64,000 nucleotides of DNA, from contig OZ035962.1 in assembly GCA_964034945.1 (NCBI GenBank), positions 114,019,234 to 114,083,233 on the forward strand, in the 5' to 3' direction. Position numbers and translations under genes: made by a program. Shown here in pieces: positions 23,728 through 34,829 of the stretch (positions within the stretch are counted from its first letter, which is position 1; each line of letters opens with the position of its first letter). Origin of the DNA: Chrysopilus asiliformis. Lineage: Eukaryota; Arthropoda; Insecta; Diptera; Rhagionidae. The notes beneath the pieces were generated by a model that was not told the origin of the DNA, ran no database searches, and worked only from the letters and a program-made list of their open reading frames with translations.

Positions 23728-26008
23728 CAGTCCCAGGCAAGAATCAAACCTGCGGGAAAACTGCTTAAATGTTCTTATAAAAAAAAATTTCCGATGATTC
23801 TGGTATTCACTGCATGAAAGTGTATCCATCACATGGAGTATAGAACAACCAATTAAAAAATGCACACCAAAAATCTATCCCCAAGTTTAGTCTAAGCAGC
23901 ATTGGCACCTTTTCTTGGTAACTTCGCATCCTTCCAGGCGTAATCCTCGAACCCGACTTTGTCTGGAATTGGGTTTTAGTCGAATTGTGATTCGTCGCTT
24001 CCGAACAGTGTTGCCAGTTCGTAACCTGAATCATATGTTCTTCGCCAATGAGGTATAACGAAGATAGGAATGGGGATAGTAAAGAGGATAGAACGCTTGG
24101 TCGGTCTGGTTTCGGGACGGTGGGGCTTGTCTGCTGTTCCCCAACATATCCCGACCATCGTGGAAGCTAGCCTGATGTTCATTTTTGTTGTTGCCGTGTC
24201 TCTTCGTTCCATTGGCGTTTGTCCGACTTTTTGTTTTTGTTATTGTGTGGGGCACATGCAACCTGACTGAACACATGACCTTGGTGGCAGGTCCATTGAC
24301 CGAACAAAAGCATCGATGTCCGACGGCGACGTACGCGAATGAAACACATTTGCGATGCTCGGAATGGAATTAGTTCAGCGCTATTCAGGCTGGAAACTTA
24401 TTGAGTGTGATTTAGTTGGGGTGGAAGAGAGCGGAAATGGGTTAAGAAAATTGATTTGGCATCAAGAATGGGGCAAATGACGAATGGGCATCCGTCGTGT
24501 TTCTTCCAATACAAGCCTGCAATATAATCCAATTATGCGCTGACTTCTTATTTATGTTTCGCTTCTTTGTTTTTATCGCTAACGTCATCGACCGCCATTG
24601 GAATGGATTTTAGGAGCGGAAGTTGCGGGAATAAGTGGGGGATATAATAAAATCTGTAGTTTACTATTTGTCAGTATTGCCTTATGTTATTTTTTGATAA
24701 TTTTCGGTAGGTGCCGTGGAACTATTCCGTTTCTTTGGCCGCGGTTAGAATTTCCGGTTGATGTGCGTGTTCACAACTAATTTTGGCTTGCGATTTATTC
24801 TTGATGGTAACTTTTTGAGATTATTTTAAGTCGGCCGAAAATATTAATACGATTATTATGTAATTTGGTTGGGGCTATTTACAACAATGAGCATCTGCTG
24901 ATGGGTATTTATTGAGACGAGTTATCGGAGAAGGGTTTGAAATCGTGTAAAAGATCTGGGATGTGATAATGCATCAAATATGAGATTTCGAAATTAAATT
25001 CTGTGCCTGATTTTGATTAGAATGCGAAACTCGATCTTATGGGAACGTGTTTCAATGCACAGCAATTTCAACGCGAAAGAGGTGAGCAATAAAACGCATA
25101 CAAACCGCATACAATACAGACAAATCAGGGTAAATTAGAACACGGGAAGAAATATTACTTTTTATTTGATTAAAACGAAATAAAAACTAAATTAATAATA
25201 AAAGTCGGCCATAAAGTATGTCACCCTAATTTTAGGAACCGCCACCCCCTTCCCTTTAGTCACAATATTACGTGATTTTTGCATGGAATTTAATACCGCC
25301 GTAATATTGTATTTTTTCTACATTACCCTTGGCGAGTTAATTCAACAAATGGTAATTTTGAGTATCACTGTTGACTGCTCCAAGTCGCAATGAAAATGCA
25401 ATTTGTAAGAAGTTCATTAAACTTGCGGTTTTTATCGCATCTCGAAATCGCAAATCAACGCGTTCACAGACCGCGAAATGAAGCATTCCACATATTTGAG
25501 TACCTCATACCATCATAAGGGGTGCAACAATCGAGAAAAAAAATTTAAACCGCGATTTTAGGCACGTTTTAGTTAAACACACAAATTCACTGGACACAAT
25601 TTAAATTTTTAATGCAAATGATATGGTCGATTGCATATTATGATAAGTTGCCAAGAACTCTTTTCAACAAATATTTGTCTCAAATTTTTTTTACAAGTCT
25701 AAGAATGATTGGAATTTAAGATTAATTAATGCAAATGTTTTTCCGTTGAAAATTGTGTTTTTTTTGTGTCAACAAGCGATGGGTTTATGGAAATTTATGC
25801 GTTTTCTACCTGAATAGGTGTTTATGTTATCAAAATATCTAAACATGAGGGATTTAAGCTTGGAAGCAAAAGTGTAAGATTCTAATATTTAGAAGTACAT
25901 CAAACTGCTTTGGACTTCAATAAGACATCAAGGGAAACTTTTTGTTAATTTCTTAAGTCCCATTGTGTGAGATATATTACGATAGTCCCCCCCATGATAA
26001 TTCTAGCT
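23728..26008. other. No gene seen; 23900-24760 GC-richer
   Basis: Several short frames overlap on both strands between 23976 and 24780 but none shows a domain. The composition could mark regulatory sequence. The rest is AT-rich. Confidence 0.45.
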
Positions 26009-26012
26009 TTAA

Positions 26013-26094
26013 CACGTTGGCTACCATGTGGGTCACCGGTAATCACAGCGTAAGTGAAATAAGAGTGCGTTTTTTTTGGCTGGTAGCCAACGTG
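26013..26094. mobile_element. Tiny piggyBac-like MITE (82 bp) in TTAA
   Basis: Flanked by TTAA on both sides (26009-26012 and 26095-26098), with perfect 14-bp TIRs CACGTTGGCTACCA. TTAA duplication is the piggyBac hallmark. Only 82 bp long and non-coding. Confidence 0.75.
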
Positions 26095-26098
26095 TTAA

Positions 26099-27251
26099 TA
26101 TTTGATAATTGGAAAATATTCTAAATAAAAGCTTATCACATTCAAGTGATATATGAATCAATTACATTAACTAAACATTAAAGTTCTTTTGCTATTCTCT
26201 TGAATTTTAGCAACAAAAAACAGATTAGTTTAAAACTGACAAGAGCTTAGTTGTCATACAAAAAAAAACTTGATAGTGATATCTGTTGAAAATGCTTTGA
26301 GACCAACAGAGTTAAATATCTCTCCATTGGGATTGGTGCTATTAAATTGCTAGACTAAAACATATCAGAGGAAATGCAGAGAAAGATGTGGTGGAATTGC
26401 CGATGATATAACCTAGGCAGACCACGTAGCTTTGACTCCACCATTACTCTACCGATATGTGAAGTAATAAAACATTTCCATGCATAATTTATGCGCTTGC
26501 CGCATACTCGCATACTCATGCTCCCCAATACGACTGTTCAGAGGCTCCCTCTTCTGCCCTCATCGCCGGGATCCACTTGTTTCCATCAAAAAGCCACCAT
26601 AAGTGCATTAAATTCCTCCAACATGAGGAAAAACATCAGCATTGGTTCGCAGCACATGTTTTAATGTAACGCGGTGCAGAACATACTCAAATGGAACGCA
26701 TCACTGCGTCAGGTGCATCACGCTGCATAGGGGTTTCATATGTGACGATTGGAGGACGTTTAGATCTTCGTGGAGTGGTTTGGTCATCTCTGGATCGACA
26801 ATGGGTGTGAAGGTACGAGTTGGAAAACGCATATTGAATGCACACCATTTTATCGCGAATTCCATGTGGACAGCATACGAATCATTAAGCCATTGTAGAT
26901 AAAACCCATAAGACAGGCATTGATTTTTTTCCAGAAATTATTAAAAAAAAATCATTTGTACCGATTGAGGGAAAAATCTACTTTTGTATTTTGTTCGAAA
27001 TATTTTGAAAATTACAATTTTTTCAAAGTAAAACGTGTTTTGCGGGCAAAAACGGTATAGAAAAAATGCATTTCAGATGAAAACTCTACCATGGAAAAGT
27101 CAAATACACCCTTAAGATGAAGGCTACATCTCTTTGCCCTTTTCGAGGTACAATGCGCTTGTCGGAGAACAATTTATCAAAATAGAATTATCGAAAGATT
27201 CAATTTTTAGATTAATAACAAAAAAATAAATAAATAAATAAAGAAAATAGC
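26099..27251. other. No gene seen
   Basis: 26390-26900 is GC-richer with an 86-residue frame lacking any recognised domain. The rest is AT-rich. Confidence 0.45.
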
Positions 27252-27254
27252 TTA

Positions 27255-27344
27255 GGGGCTGTCTAAAAAATTGCTTTTCGACCACCTCCCCCTCTGCGTC
27301 TCGCTTTATCGCAAAAAAATATGACGTATTTTATGGACAGCCTC
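27255..27344. mobile_element. Short MITE with GGGGCTGTC/GACAGCCTC ends
   Basis: Left end GGGGCTGTC and right end GACAGCCTC (one mismatch) are flanked by TTA at 27252-27254 and 27345-27347. This 3-bp target is again the PIF/Harbinger type. About 90 bp, non-coding. 51334-51445 looks like a relative (GGGGTATTCATAAAATACGT). Confidence 0.6.
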
Positions 27345-27347
27345 TTA

Positions 27348-29294
27348 AAAATATAGTTTTTTCTGGATTTTCTGGGTTTTTTTTTAAATAAATTTATATT
27401 TTTTTATTTTGATAATTTTCGGGCTTTAGGTCATATTACACTAGTTTTGTTTCTATCGGAAGCTTGAAAATGATCAAAATTAAGATATTGAAATCCTAGA
27501 AGTCGAGAAATACACATAATAAATCTAAAGCTTCAAGTGGCTCAAAAAAAACTGCCGGTTAGTTCTGTTAAAAATGCAATAATTGTCCTTTTTAAATTCA
27601 GCAGCAGAATTTTTTTCATATAATGAAAGAATCAATTGTAGAAAGTAAAAAAAACCCCAGCGACTACTTTTATGGCAGGTTTCACGAAAATTTTATCGAC
27701 CACTAAATCAGATTAGAAATTCCCTCGCTAACGGGATTTACAGGTCGCTTAAAATTTCGCGAAACCCACCCATAATATGCTATAAACAATTTTGATGAAT
27801 TTCAGCACCCTCGGAGGGAGTCGGAAAAAAAATCTAGGGAAATCCAAATAATCGCCCATATTTCATATGACATAGAATTTTTTTAAAATAAGAAATGTGA
27901 CATTATGAGCTCGTCAACCCATTTTCAATAAATTAAAATGAATGCTTTTGCATTACAGCCGCCTTTTTGCTATTTTTGCTACTATGCCAATGACCGATGC
28001 CGGTTGATTTTCATTGCAGCGTGTACTCTTTCATGTAATGTTTAACTCTACTTGTATGAATATATATATATAGCCAACATTATGGCCAATCAGTGATTTC
28101 ATGAATATTGATAAGGGAAACGGAGAATGCCTTTACTGTGATAATCGCGTGTTCTGGAAATAGGGAAGCGTTGAGATCGGGAGATACCATTCCCTCACTC
28201 GTTTTTAGCCGGAAACGCGTGGGAGTTCGAACGTGTCAGATAAATTCACGTATGTGGCGTCATGTGAATGCAATTCTAGCAGTAGCTCCCAATCGACGTA
28301 TATTTCTCCGCGGGTTAATCTCCATAGAGGGATGATATTCGCTGGCGATATACGCGAATTGCATGCAAAACGCACAATAGATGAGGCCTACTCCAATTTG
28401 ATTGTATCTTGATGATTCCAGAATTGAGTTGAATTCCAATTGGAAGCTATAATTAGTCGCTGGTTGACTTTTCATCCCTTTAGAGTCAATTTGAAATTGC
28501 ATTCTAACAATTATTTGAATTTAACCCTCGGGGGAGCACTGGATCAACTTGTATTGAATTTGGGCTCGTTTGTAATGATTGTTTCGGTACTTGACTATGC
28601 TATGCCAATTGCCTGCTGCCTGTCGATCATTGTCTACAAATCACTCTCCAGGTGCTATTTCTGCCATTAAAACACTTTACCTTTCATATTTCCATGACAG
28701 GTGCAATGTAAATTCTCATACCTATGGACTATTTTTGTTTGGCAAGAGAACAAAGCGTGCACTCGATAAGCAAAAGCCACATGTGCTCAAGTAAATGGTG
28801 CTCACGGCTAAATGTATAAATCTTCATTTTTGTAATTTAATACATATCAAGTAATATCGAGCAAGTATTTTACGGTAATTTTTGAGTTTTTGAAATCGCT
28901 TGTCATGACAATAATTTAAAACATGCAAAAGTGGCCGGGTGAGGTCTTACAACTTTCAAGAAGACAGTTTTTCATTTTAACTTTCTTAGGGTTCCGAAAA
29001 GGCGAAAACTGATATGACGTTTTTTGTTTATAGATAGCCCTCCCCATAAGTTTCAAAAAATATTAATGGGCTGGTCTAGATTTTAAACTTGGGCAGTGAA
29101 AATCTACTGCCAAGTATAAATTTCACTAAAAACCATAGCAAAATAAAAAATTCATCAATCTGAGCTTGACCCGATAAAATTCACTAAAAAGTATAAAATT
29201 CACTAAAAATCATAGCAAAAGAAGAAACCGGGTTATTCACATTTCGCTGTACATAATCAGATTTGATTAACAAAATCCTCAATTTATTTAAAGG
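27348..29294. other. No gene seen; 28100-28800 GC-richer
   Basis: 28100-28800 has mixed-composition unique sequence with two CAGGTG E-boxes (near 28650 and 28700) and could be regulatory. 29130-29220 has short direct repeats of AAAATTCACTAAAAA. Confidence 0.4.
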
Positions 29295-29400
29295 GGCCTC
29301 AAAATTTAGTTAAAAAGGCCACAAATTTAGTTTAAAAGGCCTCAAATTTAGTTAAAAAGGCCACAAATTTAGTTTAAAAGGCCTCAAATTTGGTTAAAAG
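29295..29400. repeat. 21-bp tandem repeat, five units with alternating variants
   Basis: Units start at 29295 (22 bp), 29317, 29338, 29359 and 29380. They alternate GGCCTCAAATTTAG and GGCCACAAATTTAG, so the true period is a 42-bp dimer. The array lies just 3' of the tRNA-Pro gene. Confidence 0.9.
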
Positions 29401-29488
29401 GTTGAACTTTTAAACGCGAATATTTTTAAAAGTTCAAATAAACTAACAAAGTAAATGTTTAAAAAAATTAGCAAAAAAAAATTTCCCT

Positions 29489-29560
29489 GGGCTCGTCCGG
29501 GATTTGAACCCGGGACCTCCCGCACCCTAAGCGGAAATCATACCCCTAGACCAACGAGCC
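29489..29560 (-). tRNA. tRNA-Pro (anticodon AGG)
   Basis: Read on the - strand it begins GGCTCGTTGGTCTAGGGGTA and folds into a cloverleaf. The 7-bp acceptor is GGCTCGT/ACGAGCC, and the D-arm box is GGTCTAGGGGTATGAT. The anticodon loop TTAGGGT gives AGG, with a CCGC/GCGG stem closed by a T-G wobble. The T-arm is CCGGGTTCAAATCCCGG. Discriminator base is C. A pol III terminator (T-run) follows within about 10 bases on the - strand. There is no intron and no encoded CCA. It decodes proline CCU codons, with inosine wobble as usual for AGG. Confidence 0.97.
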
Positions 29561-31582
29561 AAGTTATTCTTGGCTGAACATTTGACTGTTTGCTGCATAC
29601 TTTGCGAACTCAGAAGTAAACCATTGCGAGAATGGAGAGAGTTCGAATGAAACAACGATGAATCGATAGAACTTCGTGGCTTTTACATTATACTGTTGTG
29701 TTTCGAACGAAATTTTTATCATTTTTCATTCATATTTCAGTACTAAATGAGTAAACTGTGAGTTTTTGGCTGTATTTTGCTTGTAGAGAATTTTTTTTAA
29801 ATCGACAATTGCATATATACTAGGCGTTGGAAAATGTTTGCCATGTGACATGAAACATTTGTTAGGTTTTGGAATGTTCAATGGTTTGATTGGATTGGAT
29901 AATGATGAGATGCGAAATTACCTTTTGTAATTTATAGCCTTACATAAAATATTTAAATTATTTATGTTTACACGATTTTAAAATATCACGGTGTAGAAAA
30001 CAAATCGATTCTTTGTATACATTGAATCTTTCAATTGTGCTGTTAAAAGACTGCGGGACAATAATATGGTATTTGATCAAATTTTTTTGTACTTGTGCCT
30101 TATAAGACATTATGCCTTTAACTCGGGGGTCTTTCCCTGTCTTGCCCAAAGAAAAAAAAACGTTGGGAACCTCTGAGCCCCTCCCCTGAGCCCGAAACAT
30201 GAACCTTCACGGTGATAACACAGTGCCACAGTTGTACTGGACCTAATTCAACTTTAACAGAAAAAACTTTCACGACTGATAAAAGGCAATAAACTTAAAA
30301 CAAAACGTTGGGAACCATTTATTCAGGAGGAGGGGTAGTTGGATGAACAAAATATTGAATAACTAAAAAAGTGACTATGTTTAGGAGGATACCAAGGGAA
30401 AAAATGCGCCGCAGACAAAATTGTTTGAAAACAAATATGACGATGTCACAGGCTGGTCTCAAGTTCATAGAATTTGAGGCTCCTGTGGCCGAGTTGTGAC
30501 TATAGTCATCGGTCTAGGGCTGTAGGGCTGTTAATCTCAAAAATTGATGCCTTATGGAAGGAAACGGTTTTTAGATTTGGAATTAGTTTGCTTGAGTAGG
30601 TATATGTTTTACAGAAAATTCTCTCACATATGTAAAATCATTGATAGAAATTTTTCAAAAGAGTTTAACTAAAAATCAAGTAAGTTGTCAAATGAAAATG
30701 TTTACACCTCAATAAAGTAAATGCAGTTTTACCCAAAACATGTAACACATAAAAGTATTTTTTTTTTGCCCCGAATAACAAACGGCCAATTTACACCGAA
30801 GCCATAAACAAACAATTTTCACAGGAATACAACAGGAATAGAACTATATATGATGATCCTTTTTCCGTTATTAGAGAAAGCAATAAAGTGTCCTTTCTTA
30901 AAAACTAGCAACACTCGTAAATTGCAATTTCTTGAGAGCGATGAATATTTGTCCAGTTATTCCCTCATTCTTGTAACCATAACCGCTGAAGGACACTCGA
31001 CCGTACAAACACAAATGCAAACGATTAAGCTGACGAATGATAATATGGAACAGAGAGAAAGAGAGTGCATGTTCCCGGTTAGTTACGGGCAGATCACATA
31101 TTTCCCAATTGGAAACAGTTTCTTTCAATTGGAAACGAGTGGTAGAATAGTTGAATTCTGCAGAACTCAACGAGGGTTAATAGTTGAAGTCTCTCTGATT
31201 CATGATGTGAGTTGTGTTCGAAGGGGTGAGGGATGGAACCCTCCATTGGAATTGTGTGCGTCTTCTGTTCCTTCTACCTGTCAAAAAAAATAAATAAACA
31301 TGCTGCAAGGATATGGTTCTGCGTCAATGTAGTAGACAGCTGTGTAACTCTCCTAGACTGATTTATTCGGATGTTTCTCAGTTCATGCCTGAACTTCTAT
31401 TTGTGATCAGTCGCCATTTTCTAGGCAAAGTTGATTTGTGTTTTGATTGAATTTTACGATTTTTTCTCGCCAAATTCGTCCTATGAAGTTACTGTTCTGT
31501 AAGGAAATGTTTTTTTTTGTGTGATTAGACTCAGATTTTAGTGGTTTTTTTTACTGATTTTAAATTTTCTTTTCCTTTTCAG
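29561..31582. other. No gene seen; presumed intron or upstream of jing
   Basis: AT-rich sequence. The 147-residue frame at 30850-31293 has no domain and ends in AT-rich DNA, so I do not call it. The last 30 bases (branch-like TACTGAT, pyrimidine tract, TTTTCAG at 31582) form the splice acceptor of the jing exon. Confidence 0.55.
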
Positions 31583-34500
31583 TGGAGTAGCCACCCTCAG
31601 CTGCACGGATTCGAGTACAGCATCGAGTGATGCATCTGATCCTGGATCGCCATACAGCCCGGTGTCGATTGGTGACGATGTCCATCATCAATCTGGAGGC
31701 AAAACGGCACCAAATATGCCACCACAGACAATTCAGGCAGCACAAATTCATCATAATCGTCATATTCAACATAATCAGCAGCAGCAGCAGCAGCAACAAC
31801 ACCAAACGAAGCGACAGCAACAACAACAACAAAAGCAGCAGCAACAACAACAACAAAATCATCATCAACATAATCATAATCAGAATCAAAATCAGCAACA
31901 CCAACAAAAGTCTGTACAGTCTCAGTGGCCGTGGAGTAATAATAATAATAATGCAAAGCCATCTGTGAATAACAATAATAATATTAACAATAATAATACT
32001 ACTATTAGTAATAATAATCATACAAATCACAATATTAATAACAATAATAGTAATAGTGGTAATAACAATGCGAATAATAGTAAATTACTGAAGCGTTTAT
32101 CATCGGCTAATTCAAGTGATATCACCGTTACTGCCAAGAAGGTGCGCCCAGCCGCCGGCGGCGACAAACAGTTGCAGGCAGCCACCATCTCAAACATTGC
32201 CGTTAAAAGACTGAAGGCGACTGCTATCGAGGAATCGCCATCGCAAACGAAAATCACCGGTTATTTTAAGTCACAGATGAAACCACTCAATGGTCTCAAA
32301 AAGGATCTTAATACATTGGTAGCAAGATCAAGTCCTACCGCGACTGATGTCCAAACGCCAACGACGGTACCAACGGCGACGACGACTAATACAACATCAG
32401 CAAAACAGATTTGTGGTTCTGGTAATCTTGCAGATAAGTTCTTTAACAATTTGAACAAAACGGGATTAGTAAAGGATGATAAGGAATCGTCGACATCCTC
32501 TTTAGCTATCGCCACCGCGACAACAACAGCCACTTCGGCCAAAACGAATGCCATTAAGAAAGACTTTGATGTTAATGTCCGTACATTGACGACAGCAGCA
32601 GCGACCATGTCACCATCGCTGAAGAAAATCGATCGAAAAACTGGCCCGAAAGTGGCCCAGGTGGCACCGATCTCAAGGAAATCATCCGTAGCGCAACAGC
32701 ACCATAATCAGGTGCGGTCACCAAAGAAACACGTGGCGATCGCACCTCGTACTGCTGAAATTACCAAATCCGGGATAAAGAAAGCCGCAATGCAGAAGAC
32801 TCTCACTAACTTACAGCTAGAATCCCAGCCGACGGTCCTGTTGACTGCAATCCGCATCCCACCTACCGTCGGTCAACAACATCAAATCAATGCCCACCAT
32901 CAGCAATCGTCGCAAGTACAACAGCAGCTTGCAACGTCACAAGCACAAGCTATACAGAATCAGCAGGTGAAAGGTTCTGCATCGACAAAAATGGGATCCG
33001 TTTTTCAGATTCCCGTAATGCCGAATCTCGTCCAGATCCCCAACATTCTCAGCACAAATCGCGCGAATCTGGTGATGAACAATGGGCAGCTGGCCCGCAT
33101 GAGCAATAGTCCGCAGTACTTCCTCAATGGAGCCGTAATTAAACTCCAGCAGATCGCTACCACCAATGCTATGCAGAATGGAAGTGTACCGGGATCAACA
33201 AATGGAGTGTTGACCATGGATTCCAGTCAGTTATCTGGGAATATCCTGGTCAAGCCTCCAGGCCTCGCCCAGGCAGTGCCTTTCACGACATCAACATCAG
33301 CGAAAGCAGCACTTGCTAGCGGTAATTTGCATGCATCTTCGTCGCAACAACAGCAACACACAACGGCCCCAGCAGTAACGGTGACGGCGGCTGGATCTAT
33401 TGGACCGACTGGAACTCTGATCTCTCAATCGGCGGCGGCTACTTTCGCAGCGAGCAGTCAACGCCTCACACAGTCTGTTTTCATGGCGACATCAGCAGGT
33501 CTGCTGTTAAACGCAACACTGCCAGCCGTGATTGCTACTTCCAAGCTTTCGGGCCTTTCGCAAGCGATCCCCGCTTTGCATCCCATTCAGCCGCAAACGC
33601 AGAATCATAATACCAACGTTCTGCCCAGTATCGGAACGATTCTACAGGCGCATCATCCTACAGCTGGAAATCCGTCTGGAACCGCACAATTTCTCGTTAG
33701 CCAGCAGCATCAGCAACCATCCATCATTTCCGCTGGTATTTCGCAATCGTCGCGGTCCTGCTCCCTAGCCAATGTGGTTTCCTCATCGACAGCATGCTTT
33801 ACGACGCCTATTCCATCGCTCGTCACCTTCGCCAGCAGCTACGCAACGGGAACTGTATCGTCGGTGATGTCGTGCAGTCGAGAAACTCCACCACTGGCAC
33901 CGATTCCAACTGTCGCGATCCCACCACTTGTTAGCACTACGATTTCAGAGACCAAGGAGATTAAATCTGAGATCCTTATTGATGATACTGATCTGAAGAT
34001 TCTTTCAAAACTGCATAATAGCAGCTCGTATCTGCCATTGTGCGGTGATAAGAAATTTATCCCGTTAGCAATTGAGACTGAGAAGGAAGCTGCAATCAGT
34101 AATGCCATCATCATGAAAGCCACGATTACCAAGGGGATCAACTGTAATTCAAGTCAAATAATTCCAGCGATCAAAGAGGAACCGAAATTGACATCATGTT
34201 TACCCTCGCCAAAGAGCTTGGTGCTAGAGCAAATCCAGCAGAAGACGCCACCAGAAGTGTTCATCAAATTTGAAGAGAATCAGATCGTCAAAAAAGAAGA
34301 AAAACCACTCATCGAAGATTACAAATCTTTGGCAATCGACACGCGAACTGAGACAGCGACACCACCTCCGCCTCCGCCTCCTCCACTACCGCCAGCAACA
34401 ATCACAACGCATTCACAATCATCGTCATCTCTCTCTTCATCGTCCTCGGCATCGTCGTCCACATCGAATCTTCCAGAATGCGGTGCTCTTAGCCCGATTC

Positions 34501-34829
34501 TATCCCAACCAAAGACAATTCGTTTCCCTGCGCTCTCGGCTGGCGAGATATTTCGATTCGGGCCGAAGGGAAGCAAGCGTCACGACGGCGTTTGCTATTG
34601 GGACAAATGCAACGAGAAATACGATAACTGTTCTAAGCTGCTCGACCATATGCAGACGCAGCATGTAAATACGCAAACGGGACCATTCGCCTGCCTTTGG
34701 GCTGGATGCAAAGTGCACGGTCGGGAATCATGCTCGCGACGGTGGCTGGAACGACATGTCCTTTCGCACGGTGGGACGAAGCCGTTCAAATGTATTGTGG
34801 ATGGATGTGGACTTCGATTCGGGTCGCAG
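31583..34829 (+). CDS. jing: jing exon a (poly-Q/poly-N, disordered region, zinc fingers 1-3 start)
   Basis: Acceptor TTTTCAG at 31582, donor CAG|GTGAGT at 34829/34830. One base of the split first codon precedes 1082 full codons, beginning [11 protein letters not shown]. The first in-frame ATG is some 40 codons in, so translation must begin in an upstream exon. Confidence 0.9.

Noticed and set aside
29295..29400. Short regularly spaced repeats resembling a CRISPR array
   Set aside because: Units are contiguous without spacers, in a eukaryotic genome; a simple tandem repeat.
30150..30318. AACGTTGGGAACC occurring twice (about 30158 and 30304), like a hAT terminus
   Set aside because: The two copies are direct, not inverted, and no matching opposite end was found.
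30850..31293. 147-residue frame just upstream of the first visible jing exon
   Set aside because: No domain or low-complexity pattern like Jing, and it is not followed by a donor that would join the next exon in phase.
31560..32030. Antisense frames of 121-156 residues rich in L, I, V
   Set aside because: They are translations of the reverse strand of the jing poly-Q/poly-N repeats.
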